The notes beneath the pieces are model-generated. The model searched no databases, was not told the DNA's origin, and was given only the letters and a program-made list of their open reading frames with translations. Both the position numbers and the translations under genes were made by a program. Shown piece after piece: positions 31,191 to 41,413 of a stretch of DNA of 64,000 bases (position 1 is the first letter of the stretch; each line of letters opens with the position of its first letter). The DNA comes from Cherax quadricarinatus. Taxonomy: Eukaryota > Arthropoda > Malacostraca > Decapoda > Parastacidae. The stretch covers positions 363,501 to 427,500 of the forward strand of contig NC_091391.1 of assembly GCF_038502225.1 (NCBI RefSeq). Direction: 5' to 3'.

Positions 31191-31269
31191 AGCAGAGGTC
31201 AACCCCAAAGGAAATAAGTCACTTTTGTCTGACTTTATTTGGGTTATCCTAGGTAAGCTACACATATGC

Positions 31270-31590
31270 TATACAAGTACCATCCGACTCATGACCTGCT
31301 CGATATACGACCACTCATACTTATGACCGTACATCCGGCAGCATATACAGTAGTAAAATATTTAGTAAAAAGAGTAACATACATCTGGCAGCATATACAA
31401 TAGCAAAATACGTATTTAGTAAAAAGTAACATACGATACTATGTAGGTAATTTATATAGAAAAGGTATGATATTATGCCTACCCAGTAAGTCAGCAATAT
31501 TCTAAGGTTCGACTTGTGTCCATTTTGACTTACGACCAGTTGGTCGGAACCAAGCTCAGTTGTAAGTTGGATGGTACAGTACTTGTATAT
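31270..31590. mobile_element. Family C MITE, copy 3 (diverged)
   Basis: GTACCATCCGACTCATGACC at the left and TGTAAGTTGGATGGTACAGT at the right. An internal 50-bp direct repeat (AACATACATCTGGCAGCATA) is present. Confidence 0.65.
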
Positions 31591-31816
31591 GATAATTTAT
31601 GTATTTACGTGTACCTAAATAAACTTACTTATGAAAGCCACTAAATAGAGGATTTACTTCTCAGACATTTTACCTGATTTTTGGAAAATGTCATTTCAGT
31701 AGGTAAAGTTCACTCTTGCATAGGATGAACCTGCAACAAAAATATGAGGAACACAGAACTGAAAAATATTCATATTGTGTGTGTGATAAATGGTTTGAAG
31801 AAACGACAAGTTGAAG

Positions 31817-32394
31817 ATTGAGACACTTATGCAACATATGGGAATCTTTATTCAGGAAACGTCTCGCCACACAGTGGCTTCATCAGTCCAATACAAAGCA
31901 GAGGGTGTAAGGAGAGGAGGAGTTTGAGGTAATCAGTCCCTCAGCCTGGAGTCGATGTGTTCAGTCCATCAATCTTGTAGAATGTACAGCATAGGGCCAT
32001 AGACGTGGCTTATATACTGTAGTCAGGTGAGGTGAAGCAGGAGGAGGCAGGGTCATAGTGGTATCATCATCATGGGATCTTGTTACAAAGAATTCTTCAA
32101 CACTTGTCCAACCTTCGGATGAAGTCCTACTTCGACTAGTGGATGATACCACTATAACCCCGCCTCCGCCTGCTTCACCTCACCTCACTACAGTATACAA
32201 ACCACGTCTACGACCCTATGCTGTACATTCTACAAGATTGATGGACTGAACACATCGACTCCAGGCTGAGGGACTGATTACCTCAAACTCCTCCTCTCCT
32301 AACACCCTCTGCTTTGTATTGGACTGATGAAGCCACTGTGTGGCGAAACATTTCCTGAATAAAGATTCCCATATATTGCATAAGTGTTTCAATA
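31817..32394. mobile_element. Large foldback element (family F), arms about 254 bp
   Basis: The left arm 31817-32070 and right arm 32142-32394 are near-complete inverted copies (AGACACTTATGCAACATATG against CATATATTGCATAAGTGTTT; GTAGAATGTACAGCATAGGG against CCCTATGCTGTACATTCTAC). About 70 bp of unique spacer lies between. The outer ends contain GTCTCGCCACACAGTGGCTT. It is non-coding; how it moves is unknown. Confidence 0.9.
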
Positions 32395-32920
32395 TTCATA
32401 TCGGCAGGTTTAGAGAGCTGCGAGTGTGTGCCCATAAACATGACACTACTACAAACAAACACTTGAATCAAAACTACACAAAGTGAAGCATCTTAAAAAA
32501 ACTACGTAGAGTGAAGTTTAGTTTAAAACTACATAAAATGAAGCATCTTAACCTACGTAAAGAATTAGCCATACCCGCCGTATGTCATTAACTGGTTCCA
32601 AGAGCCGTGACATGCCTTAAAAATGCCTTAAAATGATGACAAACACCATAAAACTTGCGTAAATAAAGCTAGCATATATAAAGCTAACATTATTAGAACT
32701 AGTGTAAACAGTGACATTGCCAAGTGACGTAAAATCGGACGTGATGACGTCCATTGTACCAAAATTTACTCTAGAAATGTGACATAAAGGGGAATTTGAC
32801 GTAGGCCAAAATGATGCAAAGCGGAGCACGACTGTACGTTGTTTAATGTATATAAACTCTCTACTGTTATAAACTTGTAAGTTATTGGTATATAATGAAG
32901 CACCAGTTCCTACCAAGTGT
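32395..32920. other. AT-rich unassigned sequence
   Basis: Contains short partial direct repeats (AAAACTACATAAAATGAAGC-like, three copies near 32470-32555). No gene is seen. Confidence 0.4.
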
Positions 32921-32921
32921 G

Positions 32922-33328
32922 CCCACTGAAGTGCTGGTGCGCCCACTGAAGTGCTGGCGTGCCTACTGAAGCACTGGCGTGCCCACTGAAGCACTGGCGT
33001 GCCCACTGAAGCACTGGCGTGCCCACTGAAGCGCTGACGCGCCCACTGAAGCGCTGGCGTGCCCACTGAAGCGCTGACGTGCCCACTGAAGCGCTGACGC
33101 GCCCACTGAAGCGCTGACGCGCCCACTGAAGCGCTGGCGTGCCCACTGAAGCGCTGGCGTGCCCACTGAAGCGCTGGCGTGCCCACTGAAGCGCTGGCGT
33201 GCCCACTGAAGCGCTGGCGTGCCCACTGAAGCGCTGGCGTGCCCACTGAAGCGCTGGCGTGCCCACTGAAGCGCTGGCGTGCCCACTGAAGCGCTGGCGT
33301 GCCCACTGAAGCGCTGGCGTGCCCACTA
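32922..33328. repeat. 20-bp minisatellite, about 20 copies
   Basis: Unit GCCCACTGAAGCGCTGGCGT, exact 20-bp register. Left-hand copies are variable (GTGCTGGTGC, GCACTGGCGT, GCGCTGACGC), while the right-hand eleven are identical, so the right side is the younger part. Confidence 0.95.
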
Positions 33329-33389
33329 GTATATATAACCACTGTCTAGTCACTGGGATTGCCACAACTTTAAGTCTCTGGGGTCACTG

Positions 33390-34677
33390 CTAGTGATGGG
33401 GGTCACAAGTGGCTAGTATGGAGGTCACAAGTGGCTAGTATGGGGGTCACAAGTGGCTAGTATGGGGGTCACAAGTGGCTAGTATGGGGTCACAAGTAGC
33501 TAGTATGGGGTCACAAGTAGTTAGTATGGGGTCTCAAGTAGCTAGTATGAGGCCACAAGTAGCTAGTATGGGGTCACAAGTGGCTAGTATGGGGTCACAA
33601 GTGGCTAGTATGGGGTCACAAGTGGCTAGTATGGGGTCACAAGTGACTAGTATGGGGTCACAAGTGGCTAGTATGGGGGTCACAAGTGGCTAGTATGGGG
33701 TCACAAGTGGCTAGTATGGGGGTCACAAGTGGCTAGTATGGGGGTCAAGTGGCTAGTATGGGGGTCACAAGTGACTAGTATGGGGTCACAAGTGGCTAGT
33801 ATGGGGGTCACAAGTGGCTAGTATGGGGGTCACAATGGCTAGTATGGGGGTCACAAGTGGCTAGTATGGGGGTCACAAGTGACTAGTATGGGGTCACAAG
33901 TGGCTAGTATGGGGGTCACAAGTGGCTAGTATGGGGGTCACAAGTGGCTAGTATGGGGGTCACAAGTGGTTAGTATGGGGTCACAAGTGGCTAGTATGGG
34001 GGTCACAAGTGGCTAGTATGGGGGTCACAAGTGGCTAGTATGGGGTCACAAATAGCTAGTATGGGGTCACAAATAGCTAGTATGGGGTCACAAGTGACTA
34101 GTATGGGGTCACAAATAGCTAGTATGGGGTCAAATAGCTAGTATGGGGTCACAAATAGCTAGTATGGGGTCAAAAATAGCTAGTATGGGGTCACAAATAA
34201 CTAGTATGGAGTCACAAGTAGCTAGTATGGGGCCATAGCTAGTATGGGGTCACAAATAGCTAGTATGGGGTCACAAGTAACTAGTATGGGGGTCACAAGT
34301 GGCTAGTATGGGGTCAAATAGCTAGTATGGGGTCACAAGTAGCTAGTATGGGGTCACAAGTAGCTAGTATGGGGTCACAAGTAGCTAGTATGGGGTCACA
34401 AGTAGCTAGTATGGGGTCACAAATAACTAGTATGGGGTCACAAGTAGCTAGTATGGGGTCACAAGTAGCTAGTATGGGGTCACAAGTAGCTAGTATGGGG
34501 TCACAAGTAGCTAGTATGGGGTCACAAGTAGCTAGTATGGGGTCACAAGTAGCTAGTATGGGGTCACAAGTAGCTAGTATGGGGTCACAAATAACTAGTA
34601 TGGGGTCACAAATAACTAGTATGGGGTCACAAATAACTAGTATGGGGTCACAAGTAGCTAGTATGGGGTCACAGATA
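33390..34677. repeat. 21/22-bp minisatellite, about 59 copies
   Basis: The unit is CTAGTATGGGGTCACAAGTAG or GG. A 22-bp GGGGGTC form dominates before about 34050 and a 21-bp GGGGTC form after it. The 21-bp form opens spurious ORFs. Confidence 0.95.
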
Positions 34678-34907
34678 TAGTGGCTGGGTCTCTCTCCTGA
34701 GCCACAATATAACCTGGATCTTCAACATTGCGTATATCATATTTCCTCAAATTATTATAAATATTTTGATCAATATTCTACAATCATCCACAAAAATGTT
34801 TTTATTATTATATTACTCATCGGAAAATAAAATACAAATATTCTGCAATAAAAAAAAATATTTAATTTATTGTTTATATAAGCCAGAGTTAGTTAAGGTT
34901 GGTGGTG
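34678..34907. other. AT-rich spacer between two arrays
   Basis: No gene or repeat visible. Confidence 0.4.
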
Positions 34908-37900
34908 CAGCGGTCTGACAACTGACACTTGGCCTCGCAGCAGTCTGACAACTGACACTTGGCCTCGCAGAGGTCTGACAACTGACACTTGGCCTCACAG
35001 AGGTCTGACAACTGACACTTGGCCTCACAGAGGTCTGACAACTGACACTTGGCCTCGCAGCGGTCTGACAACTGACACTTGGCCTCACAGAGGTCTGACA
35101 ACTGACACTTGGCCTCGCAGAGGTCTGACAACTGACACTTGGCCTCGCAGAGGTCTGACAACTGACACTTGGCCTCACAGAGGTCTCTGACAGCAGCGGT
35201 CTGACAACTGACACTTGGCCTCACAGAGGTCTCTGACACTTGGAGAGGTCTGACAACTGACACTTGGCCTCGCAGCGGTCTCTGACACTTGGCCTCGCAG
35301 CGGTCTGACAACTGACACTTGGCCTCGCAGAGGTCTGACAACTGATACTTGGCCTCACAGAGGTCTGACAACTGACACTTGGCCTCACAGAGGTCTCTGA
35401 CACTTGGCCTCGCAGCGGTCTGACAACTGACACTTGGCCTCGCACTGACAACTGACACTTTCGCAGAGGTCTGACAACTGATACTTGGCCTCACAGAGGT
35501 CTGACAACTGACACTTGGCCTCACAGAGGTCTGACAACTGATACTTGGCCTCGCAGCGGTCTGACAACTGACACTTGGCCTCGCAGAGGGCTGACAACTG
35601 ACACTTGGCCTCGCAGAGGTCTGACAACTGACACTTGGCCTCGCAGAGGTCTGACAACTGATACTTGGCCTCACAGAGGTCTGACAACTGACACTTGGCC
35701 TCACAGAGGTCTGACAACTGATACTTGGCCTCGCAGAGGTCTGACAACTGACACTTGGCCTCGCAGCGGTCTGACAACTGACACTTGGCCTCGCAGAGGT
35801 CTGACAACTGACACTTGGCCTCGCAGAGGTCTGACAACTGACACTTGGCCTCACAGAGGTCTGACAACTGACCTGACAACTGACAGCCTCACAGAGGTCT
35901 GACAACTGACACTTGGCCTCACAGTGGTCTGACAACTGACACTTGGCCTCACAGAGGTCTGACAACTGACACTTGGCCTCACAGAGGTCTGACAACTGAC
36001 ACTTGGCCTCGCAGAGGTCTGACAACTGACACTTGGCCTCACAGAGGTCTGACAACTGACACTTGGCCTCGCAGCAGTCTGACAACTGACACTTGGCCTC
36101 ACAGAGGTCTGACAACTGACACTTGGCCTCGCAGAGGTCTGACAACTGACACTTGGCCTCACAGAGGTCTGACAACTGACACTTGGCCTCACAGAGGTCT
36201 GACAACTGACACTTGGCCTCACAGAGGTCTGACAACTGACACTTGGCCTCGCAGAGGTCTGACAACTGACACTTGGCCTCGCAGAGGTCTGACAACTGAC
36301 ACTTGGCCTCGCAGAGGTCTGACAACTGACACTTGGCCTCTCAGCGGTCTGACAACTGACACTTGGCCTCGCAGAGGTCTGACAACTGACACTTGGCCTC
36401 ACAGAGGTCTGACAACTGACACTTGGCCTCGCAGAGGTCTGACAACTGACACTTGGCCTCGCAGAGGGCTGACAACTGATACTTGGCCTCGCAGAGGTCT
36501 GACAACTGACACTTGGCCTCGCAGAGGTCTGACAACTGATACTTGGCCTCGCAGAGGTCTGACAACTGACATTTGGCCTCGCAGAGGTCTGACAACTGAT
36601 ACTTGGCCTCGCAGAGGTCTGACAACTGACACTTGGCCTCGCAGAGGTCTGACAACTGATACTTGGCCTCGCAGAGGTCTGACAACTGACACTTGGCCTC
36701 ACAGAGGTCTGACAACTGACACTTAGCCTCGCAGAGGTCTGACAACTGATACTTGGCCTCGCAGAGGTCTGACAACTGACATTTGGCCTCACAGAGGTCT
36801 GACAACTGACACTTGGCCTCGCAGAGGTCTGACAACTGATACTTGGCCTCGCAGAGGTCTGACAACTGACACTTGGCCTCACAGAGGTCTGACAACTGAC
36901 ACTTGGCCTCGCAGCAGTCTGACAACTGACACTTGGCCTCACAGAGGTCTGACAACTGACACTTGGCCTCGCAGAGGTCTGACAACTGACACTTGGCCTC
37001 ACAGAGGTCTGACAACTGACACTTGGCCTCACAGAGGTCTGACAACTGACACTTGGCCTCACAGAGGTCTGACAACTGACACTTGGCCTCGCAGAGGTCT
37101 GACAACTGACACTTGGCCTCGCAGAGGTCTGACAACTGACACTTGGCCTCGCAGAGGTCTGACAACTGACACTTGGCCTCTCAGCGGTCTGACAACTGAC
37201 ACTTGGCCTCGCAGAGGTCTGACAACTGACACTTGGCCTCACAGAGGTCTGACAACTGACACTTGGCCTCGCAGAGGTCTGACAACTGACACTTGGCCTC
37301 GCAGAGGGCTGACAACTGATACTTGGCCTCGCAGAGGTCTGACAACTGACACTTGGCCTCGCAGAGGTCTGACAACTGATACTTGGCCTCGCAGAGGTCT
37401 GACAACTGACACTTGGCCTCGCAGAGGTCTGACAACTGACACTTGGCCTCGCAGAGGTCTGACAACTGACACTTGGCCTCGCAGAGGTCTGACAACTGAT
37501 ACTTGGCCTCGCAGAGGTCTGACAACTGACACTTGGCCTCACAGAGGTCTGACAACTGACACTTAGCCTCGCAGAGGTCTGACAACTGACACTTGGCCTC
37601 ACAGAGGTCTGACAACTGACACTTGGCCTCGCAGCAGTCTGACAACTGACACTTGGCCTCGCAGCGGTCTGACAACTGACACTTGGCCTCGCAGAGGTCT
37701 GACAACTGACACTTGGCCTCATAGAGGTCTGACAACTGACACTTGGCCTCGCAGCAGTCTGACAACTGACACTTGGCCTCACAGAGGTCTGACAACTGAC
37801 ACTTGGCCTCACAGAGGTCTGACAACTGACACTTGGCCTCGCAGAGGTCTGACAACTGACACTTGGCCTCACAGAGGTCTGACAACTGACACTTGGCCTC

Positions 37901-39268
37901 ACAGAGGTCTGACAACTGACACTTGGCCTCGCAGCAGTCTGACAACTGACACTTGGCCTCGCAGCAGTCTGACAACTGACACTTGGCCTCACAGAGGTCT
38001 GACAACTGACACTTGGCCTCACAGAGGTCTGACAACTGACACTTGGCCTCGCAGCAGTCTGACAACTGACACTTGGCCTCACAGAGGTCTGACAACTGAC
38101 ACTTGGCCTCACAGAGGTCTGACAACTGACACTTGGCCTCGCAGCGGTCTGACAACTGACACTTGGCCTCACAGAGGTCTGACAACTGACACTTGGCCTC
38201 GCAGCAGTCTGACAACTGACACGTGGCCTCACAGAGGTCTGACAACTGACACTTGGCCTCACAGAGGTCTGACAACTGACACTTGGCCTCACAGTGGTCT
38301 GACAACTGACACTTGGCCTCGCAGCAGTCTGACAACTGACACTTGGCCTCACAGAGGTCTGACAACTGACACTTGGCCTCACAGAGGTCTGACAACTGAC
38401 ACTTGGCCTCGCAGCGGTCTGACAACTGACACTTGGCCTCACAGAGGTCTGACAACTGACACTAGGCCTCGCAGCGGTCTGACAACTGACACTTGGCCTC
38501 ACAGAGGTCTGACAACTGACACTTGGCCTCGCAGCGGTCTGACAACTGACACTTGGCCTCGCAGCGGTCTGACAACTGACACTTGGCCTCTCAGCGGTCT
38601 GACAACTGACACTTGGCCTCTCAGCGGTCTGACAACTGACACTTGGCCTCTCAGCGGTCTGACAACTGACACTTGGCCTCTCAGCGGTCTGACAACTGAC
38701 ACTTGGCCTCGCAGCGGTCTGACAACTGACACTTGGCCTCGCAGCGGTCTGACAACTGACACTTGGCCTCTCAGCGGTCTGACAACTGACACTTGGCCTC
38801 TCAGCGGTCTGACAACTGACACTTGGCCTCTCAGCGGTCTGACAACTGACACTTGGCCTCGCAGCGGTCTGACAACTGACACTTGGCCTCTCAGCGGTCT
38901 GACAACTGACACTTGGCCTCTCAGCGGTCTGACAACTGACACTTGGCCTCTCAGCGGTCTGACAACTGACACTTGGCCTCTCAGCGGTCTGACAACTGAC
39001 ACTTGGCCTCGCAGCGGCTGACAACTGACACTTGGCCTCGCAGCGGTCTGACAACTGACACTTGGCCTCGCAGCGGTCTGACAACTGACACTTGGCCTCT
39101 CAGCGGTCTGACAACTGACACTTGACAACTGACACTTCTCGCAGCGGTCTGACAACTGACACTTGGCCTCGCAGCGGTCTGACAACTGACACTTGGCTTC
39201 TCAGCGGTCTGACAACTGACACTTGGCCTCTCAGCGGTCTGACAACTGACACTTGGCCTCGCAGCAAC
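34908..39268. repeat. 30-bp minisatellite, about 145 copies, 4.4 kb
   Basis: The unit is GGCCTCGCAGAGGTCTGACA followed by ACTGACACTT. The variable core is GCAGAGG, ACAGAGG, GCAGCAG, GCAGCGG or TCAGCGG. The left 1 kb (34908-35900) is irregular with truncated units, the middle is regular, and the right end (from 38460) is almost pure GCAGCGG/TCAGCGG. An 840-bp higher-order unit is visible at 36001-37600. The 1077-codon minus-strand ORF is an effect of the 30-bp period. Confidence 0.97.
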
Positions 39269-39299
39269 CCTGTTTAAATTATACACCAGCAGATAATTA

Positions 39300-39579
39300 T
39301 AAAGATTATGAACATGATAATCATGACAGAGATAGTCATGATTATCATTATGATTATCATTGTGTCATGATTATAATTTTGTCATGATTATCATTATGTC
39401 ATGATTATCATTATGATTATCATTGTGTCATGATTATCATTATGATTATCATTGTGTCATGATTATAATTTTGTCATGATTATCATTGTCATGATTATCA
39501 TTATGATTATCATTGTGTCATGATTATCATTATGATTATCATTGTGTCATGGTTATCATTATGATTATCATTGTGTCAT
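39300..39579. repeat. TGATTATCAT/GTCAT microsatellite, left part
   Basis: Irregular runs of TCATGATTATCATTATGAT and GTGTCATGATTATCAT. The array continues at 41414 on the other side of an LTR element. Confidence 0.9.
39575..39579. repeat. Target site duplication GTCAT, left
   Basis: GTCAT directly precedes the element's TGTAG end and is repeated at 41414-41418 after the TACA end. The microsatellite contains many GTCAT words, so the match alone is weak, but its exact placement at both ends supports a 5-bp duplication. Confidence 0.65.
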
Positions 39580-39656
39580 TGTAGTGATACTGGTCCTGTG
39601 GGGAGCAGCAGCAGGATAATACTGCACCACCTCTAGGGGCCCTTAACAACAACAAC
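39580..39656 (+). repeat. Left arm of the 77-bp inverted repeat
   Basis: TGTAGTGATACTGGTCCTGT to CCCTTAACAACAACAAC. It is identical over 77 of 77 bases to the complement of 41337-41413. Confidence 0.95.
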
Positions 39657-39836
39657 AGTTTGGTGTGTGTCATGGGCACCAACACATGGTGTGTGATTCT
39701 CTCCTACTTTATCCATTTATCAGCGATGCAGATTACATGGTGAGTTTAAATATGTGGCCTGTAGTTATAACTTTTCTCTTGACATATGCAAGACATCACC
39801 ATCCCTGTAGAAGCCATTATTAGATGTACTAGTCAT

Positions 39837-39844
39837 TATATTTT
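39837..39844 (+). promoter_or_regulatory. LTR TATA box
   Basis: TATATTTT lies 30 bp upstream of 39867, the first base of the 18-nt stem described at 39920-39937. Confidence 0.5.
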
Positions 39845-39878
39845 GTTGTTGCAGAAGTACTATGAAGATTCTATGTTC

Positions 39879-39884
39879 AATAAA
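39879..39884 (+). promoter_or_regulatory. LTR polyadenylation signal
   Basis: AATAAA about 35 bp before the LTR end, inside the putative R region and inside the 18-nt stem. Confidence 0.6.
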
Positions 39885-39919
39885 GCCTAGAGATAAGGCC
39901 TGTGTTTCTATCACAACAA

Positions 39920-39937
39920 TTTATTGAACATAGAATC
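39920..39937 (+). promoter_or_regulatory. Putative self-priming primer-binding site
   Basis: TTTATTGAACATAGAATC begins 2 nt after the LTR end and is the exact complement of GATTCTATGTTCAATAAA at 39867-39884. No TGG, the usual start of a tRNA primer site, follows the LTR. In Tf1-type elements the 5' end of the RNA folds back onto this site and primes its own reverse transcription (established for Tf1); applying this here is inference. Confidence 0.5.
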
Positions 39938-39980
39938 CTGGGCTACCTGGTGGTGATCCTGAGCTAGACTACATCACAAC

Positions 39981-41360
39981 ATGGAGCGTTTACTGAAACC
40001 TGAGAGGCTAGACTGTGACCCCAGCTTATCAACGGCTGCTCAGGAATGGAAGCACTGGTTTAAGACTTTCGAAAACTTCTTGGGAGCCCTTCCTAAAGAA
40101 GATCTAGATAAACTAAGTCTGCTCATCAATTTTGTGTCACCTAAGATATATGAGGCTATTTCTGAGTGTAATACCTACGAAGATGCTATCAAAACCCTCA
40201 AGTCTCAGTATATTAAACCTACAAATGAAATCTTTGCACGCTATCGCCTTGCAACTCGCCGCCAGCAGATTGATGAGTCCTTAGAGGAATACTTTCAAGC
40301 ACTGAAAATTTTAGGTAAGGACTGTCACTTCCAAGCAGTGACAGCTGCTCAGTATTGTGAAGAGTCCATCAGGGATGCTTTTATCAGTGGCCTGCAATCA
40401 CCAATAATAAGGCAGCGTTTATTGGAGAATAAAACTCTCGACTTAGCCGCTGCCTTTGACCAGGCAAGAGCTCTAGATTCAGCCCAGAAGAATTCTGAAG
40501 TATACAGTACCACTCAGCCTTCTCGAGTGGTAAGTGCTGCAATTCCTGACCAAGACTCTTGCAATGAAGTTACTGGGGAACCTGCCTCAGTGACAGCAGC
40601 AGCAGGTACGGTGTGTTTCTTTTGTGGTTTTTCAAGACATCCACGTCCAAAGTGTCCTGCTCGTGAAGCAATGTGCCATAAATGCCACAAGAAAGGTCAC
40701 TTTGCTAAAGTATGTCGTGCTAATGCATCAACAAGAGCTAGTGCCTCCACACATTCCAGTGATCATGCGACTCTAGCAACAGTGACTTCTGCGGCTACTC
40801 CAAATTCACTGTCAAAGGCAGTTGTGAAAGTACTCATCAAAGGAACAGAAGTAGATGGTCTTATTGATAGTGGCAGCTCAGAGAGTTTCATCAACCTTGA
40901 CTTAGTTAAACGGTTGTCCTTGACTCTACATCACTCATCAGGTACCGTTTCCATGGCATCAACATCTCTCTCTATTCAGACCTTAGGGTTTTGTAAGGTA
41001 AATCTCAGAGTTAATGGAAAGGATTATCAAGATGTACATTTAGCTATTCTGCCACAACTGTGCTCTGATGTTATCCTTGGTCAGGACTTTCAGAAGCTGC
41101 ATGGTAGTGTCACCTTAACATATGGAGGTGAACTGCCTCCTCTTGTTGTCTGTGGACTTAGCACTTTAAGGGTAGACCCACCAAAGCTGTTTGCAAATCT
41201 TACCGCGGATTGCCATCCTATATCAGCTAAGTCACGCCGCTATTCTTATGAGGATCGGATGTTCATTGAGAAAGAAACTCAGAGGCTGCTGAAGGAGGGT
41301 ATTATAGAACCGAGTGATTCCCCTTGGCGTGCACAGGTTGTTGTTGTTAAGGGCCCCTAG
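39981..41360 (+). CDS. gag-protease-RT (truncated) polyprotein
   Basis: A 459-codon frame. Residues about 1-170 are Gag-like (WKHWFKTFENFL, then TRRQQIDESLEEYFQALKIL). Two CCHC zinc knuckles follow near residues 213-247: CFFCGFSRHPRPKC and CHKCHKKGHFAKVC. A retropepsin domain carries the catalytic LIDSGSSESFIN near residue 294 and VILGQDF near residue 362. The last residues (FIEKETQRLLKEGIIEPSDS, then PWRAQVVVV) are the start of a Ty3/Gypsy reverse transcriptase. The frame ends at TAG inside the inverted LTR tip (KGP, stop), so the final residues come from LTR sequence. Gag, PR and RT are in one frame without a shift. No RT activity is possible from this copy; Gag and protease could be made. 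Confidence 0.9.
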   Translation: MERLLKPERLDCDPSLSTAAQEWKHWFKTFENFLGALPKEDLDKLSLLINFVSPKIYEAISECNTYEDAIKTLKSQYIKPTNEIFARYRLATRRQQIDESLEEYFQALKILGKDCHFQAVTAAQYCEESIRDAFISGLQSPIIRQRLLENKTLDLAAAFDQARALDSAQKNSEVYSTTQPSRVVSAAIPDQDSCNEVTGEPASVTAAAGTVCFFCGFSRHPRPKCPAREAMCHKCHKKGHFAKVCRANASTRASASTHSSDHATLATVTSAATPNSLSKAVVKVLIKGTEVDGLIDSGSSESFINLDLVKRLSLTLHHSSGTVSMASTSLSIQTLGFCKVNLRVNGKDYQDVHLAILPQLCSDVILGQDFQKLHGSVTLTYGGELPPLVVCGLSTLRVDPPKLFANLTADCHPISAKSRRYSYEDRMFIEKETQRLLKEGIIEPSDSPWRAQVVVVKGP

Positions 41361-41413
41361 AGGTGGTGCAGTATTATCCTGCTGCTGCTCCCCACAGGAC
41401 CAGTATCACTACA
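41337..41413 (-). repeat. Right arm of the 77-bp inverted repeat (inverted LTR tip)
   Basis: Exact inverse complement of 39580-39656. The inner edge falls in GTTGTTGTTGTTAA, which is also the expected coding sequence for the VVVV of reverse transcriptase. Confidence 0.95.

Larger units (their letters stand above)
39580..39918 (+). repeat. 5' LTR
   Basis: It begins TGTAGTGATA and ends TATCACAACA, which are inverted repeats with one mismatch. It has a TATA box at 39837-39844, a likely transcript start near 39867, and AATAAA at 39879-39884. R and U5 are therefore very short (about 50 nt together). Confidence 0.8.
39580..41413 (+). mobile_element. Ty3/Gypsy-like LTR element, deleted, with inverted LTR tip at the 3' end
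   Basis: The left end is a full LTR of 339 bp (39580-39918), TGTAGTGATA to TATCACAACA. It is followed by a gag-protease frame that breaks off at the start of reverse transcriptase. The right end, 41337-41413, is the exact inverse complement of the first 77 bp of the LTR. RNase H, integrase and the 3' LTR are absent, so the copy is non-autonomous. Perfect arms and an intact 459-codon frame point to a recent event. It lies inside a microsatellite with GTCAT on both sides. Confidence 0.88.

Noticed and set aside
35851..39084. 1077-codon minus-strand open frame with decapeptide repeats
   Set aside because: The unit is 30 bp and stop-free in several frames. Overlapping frames of similar length exist, there is no start context, domain or splice support, and variation does not favour silent sites.
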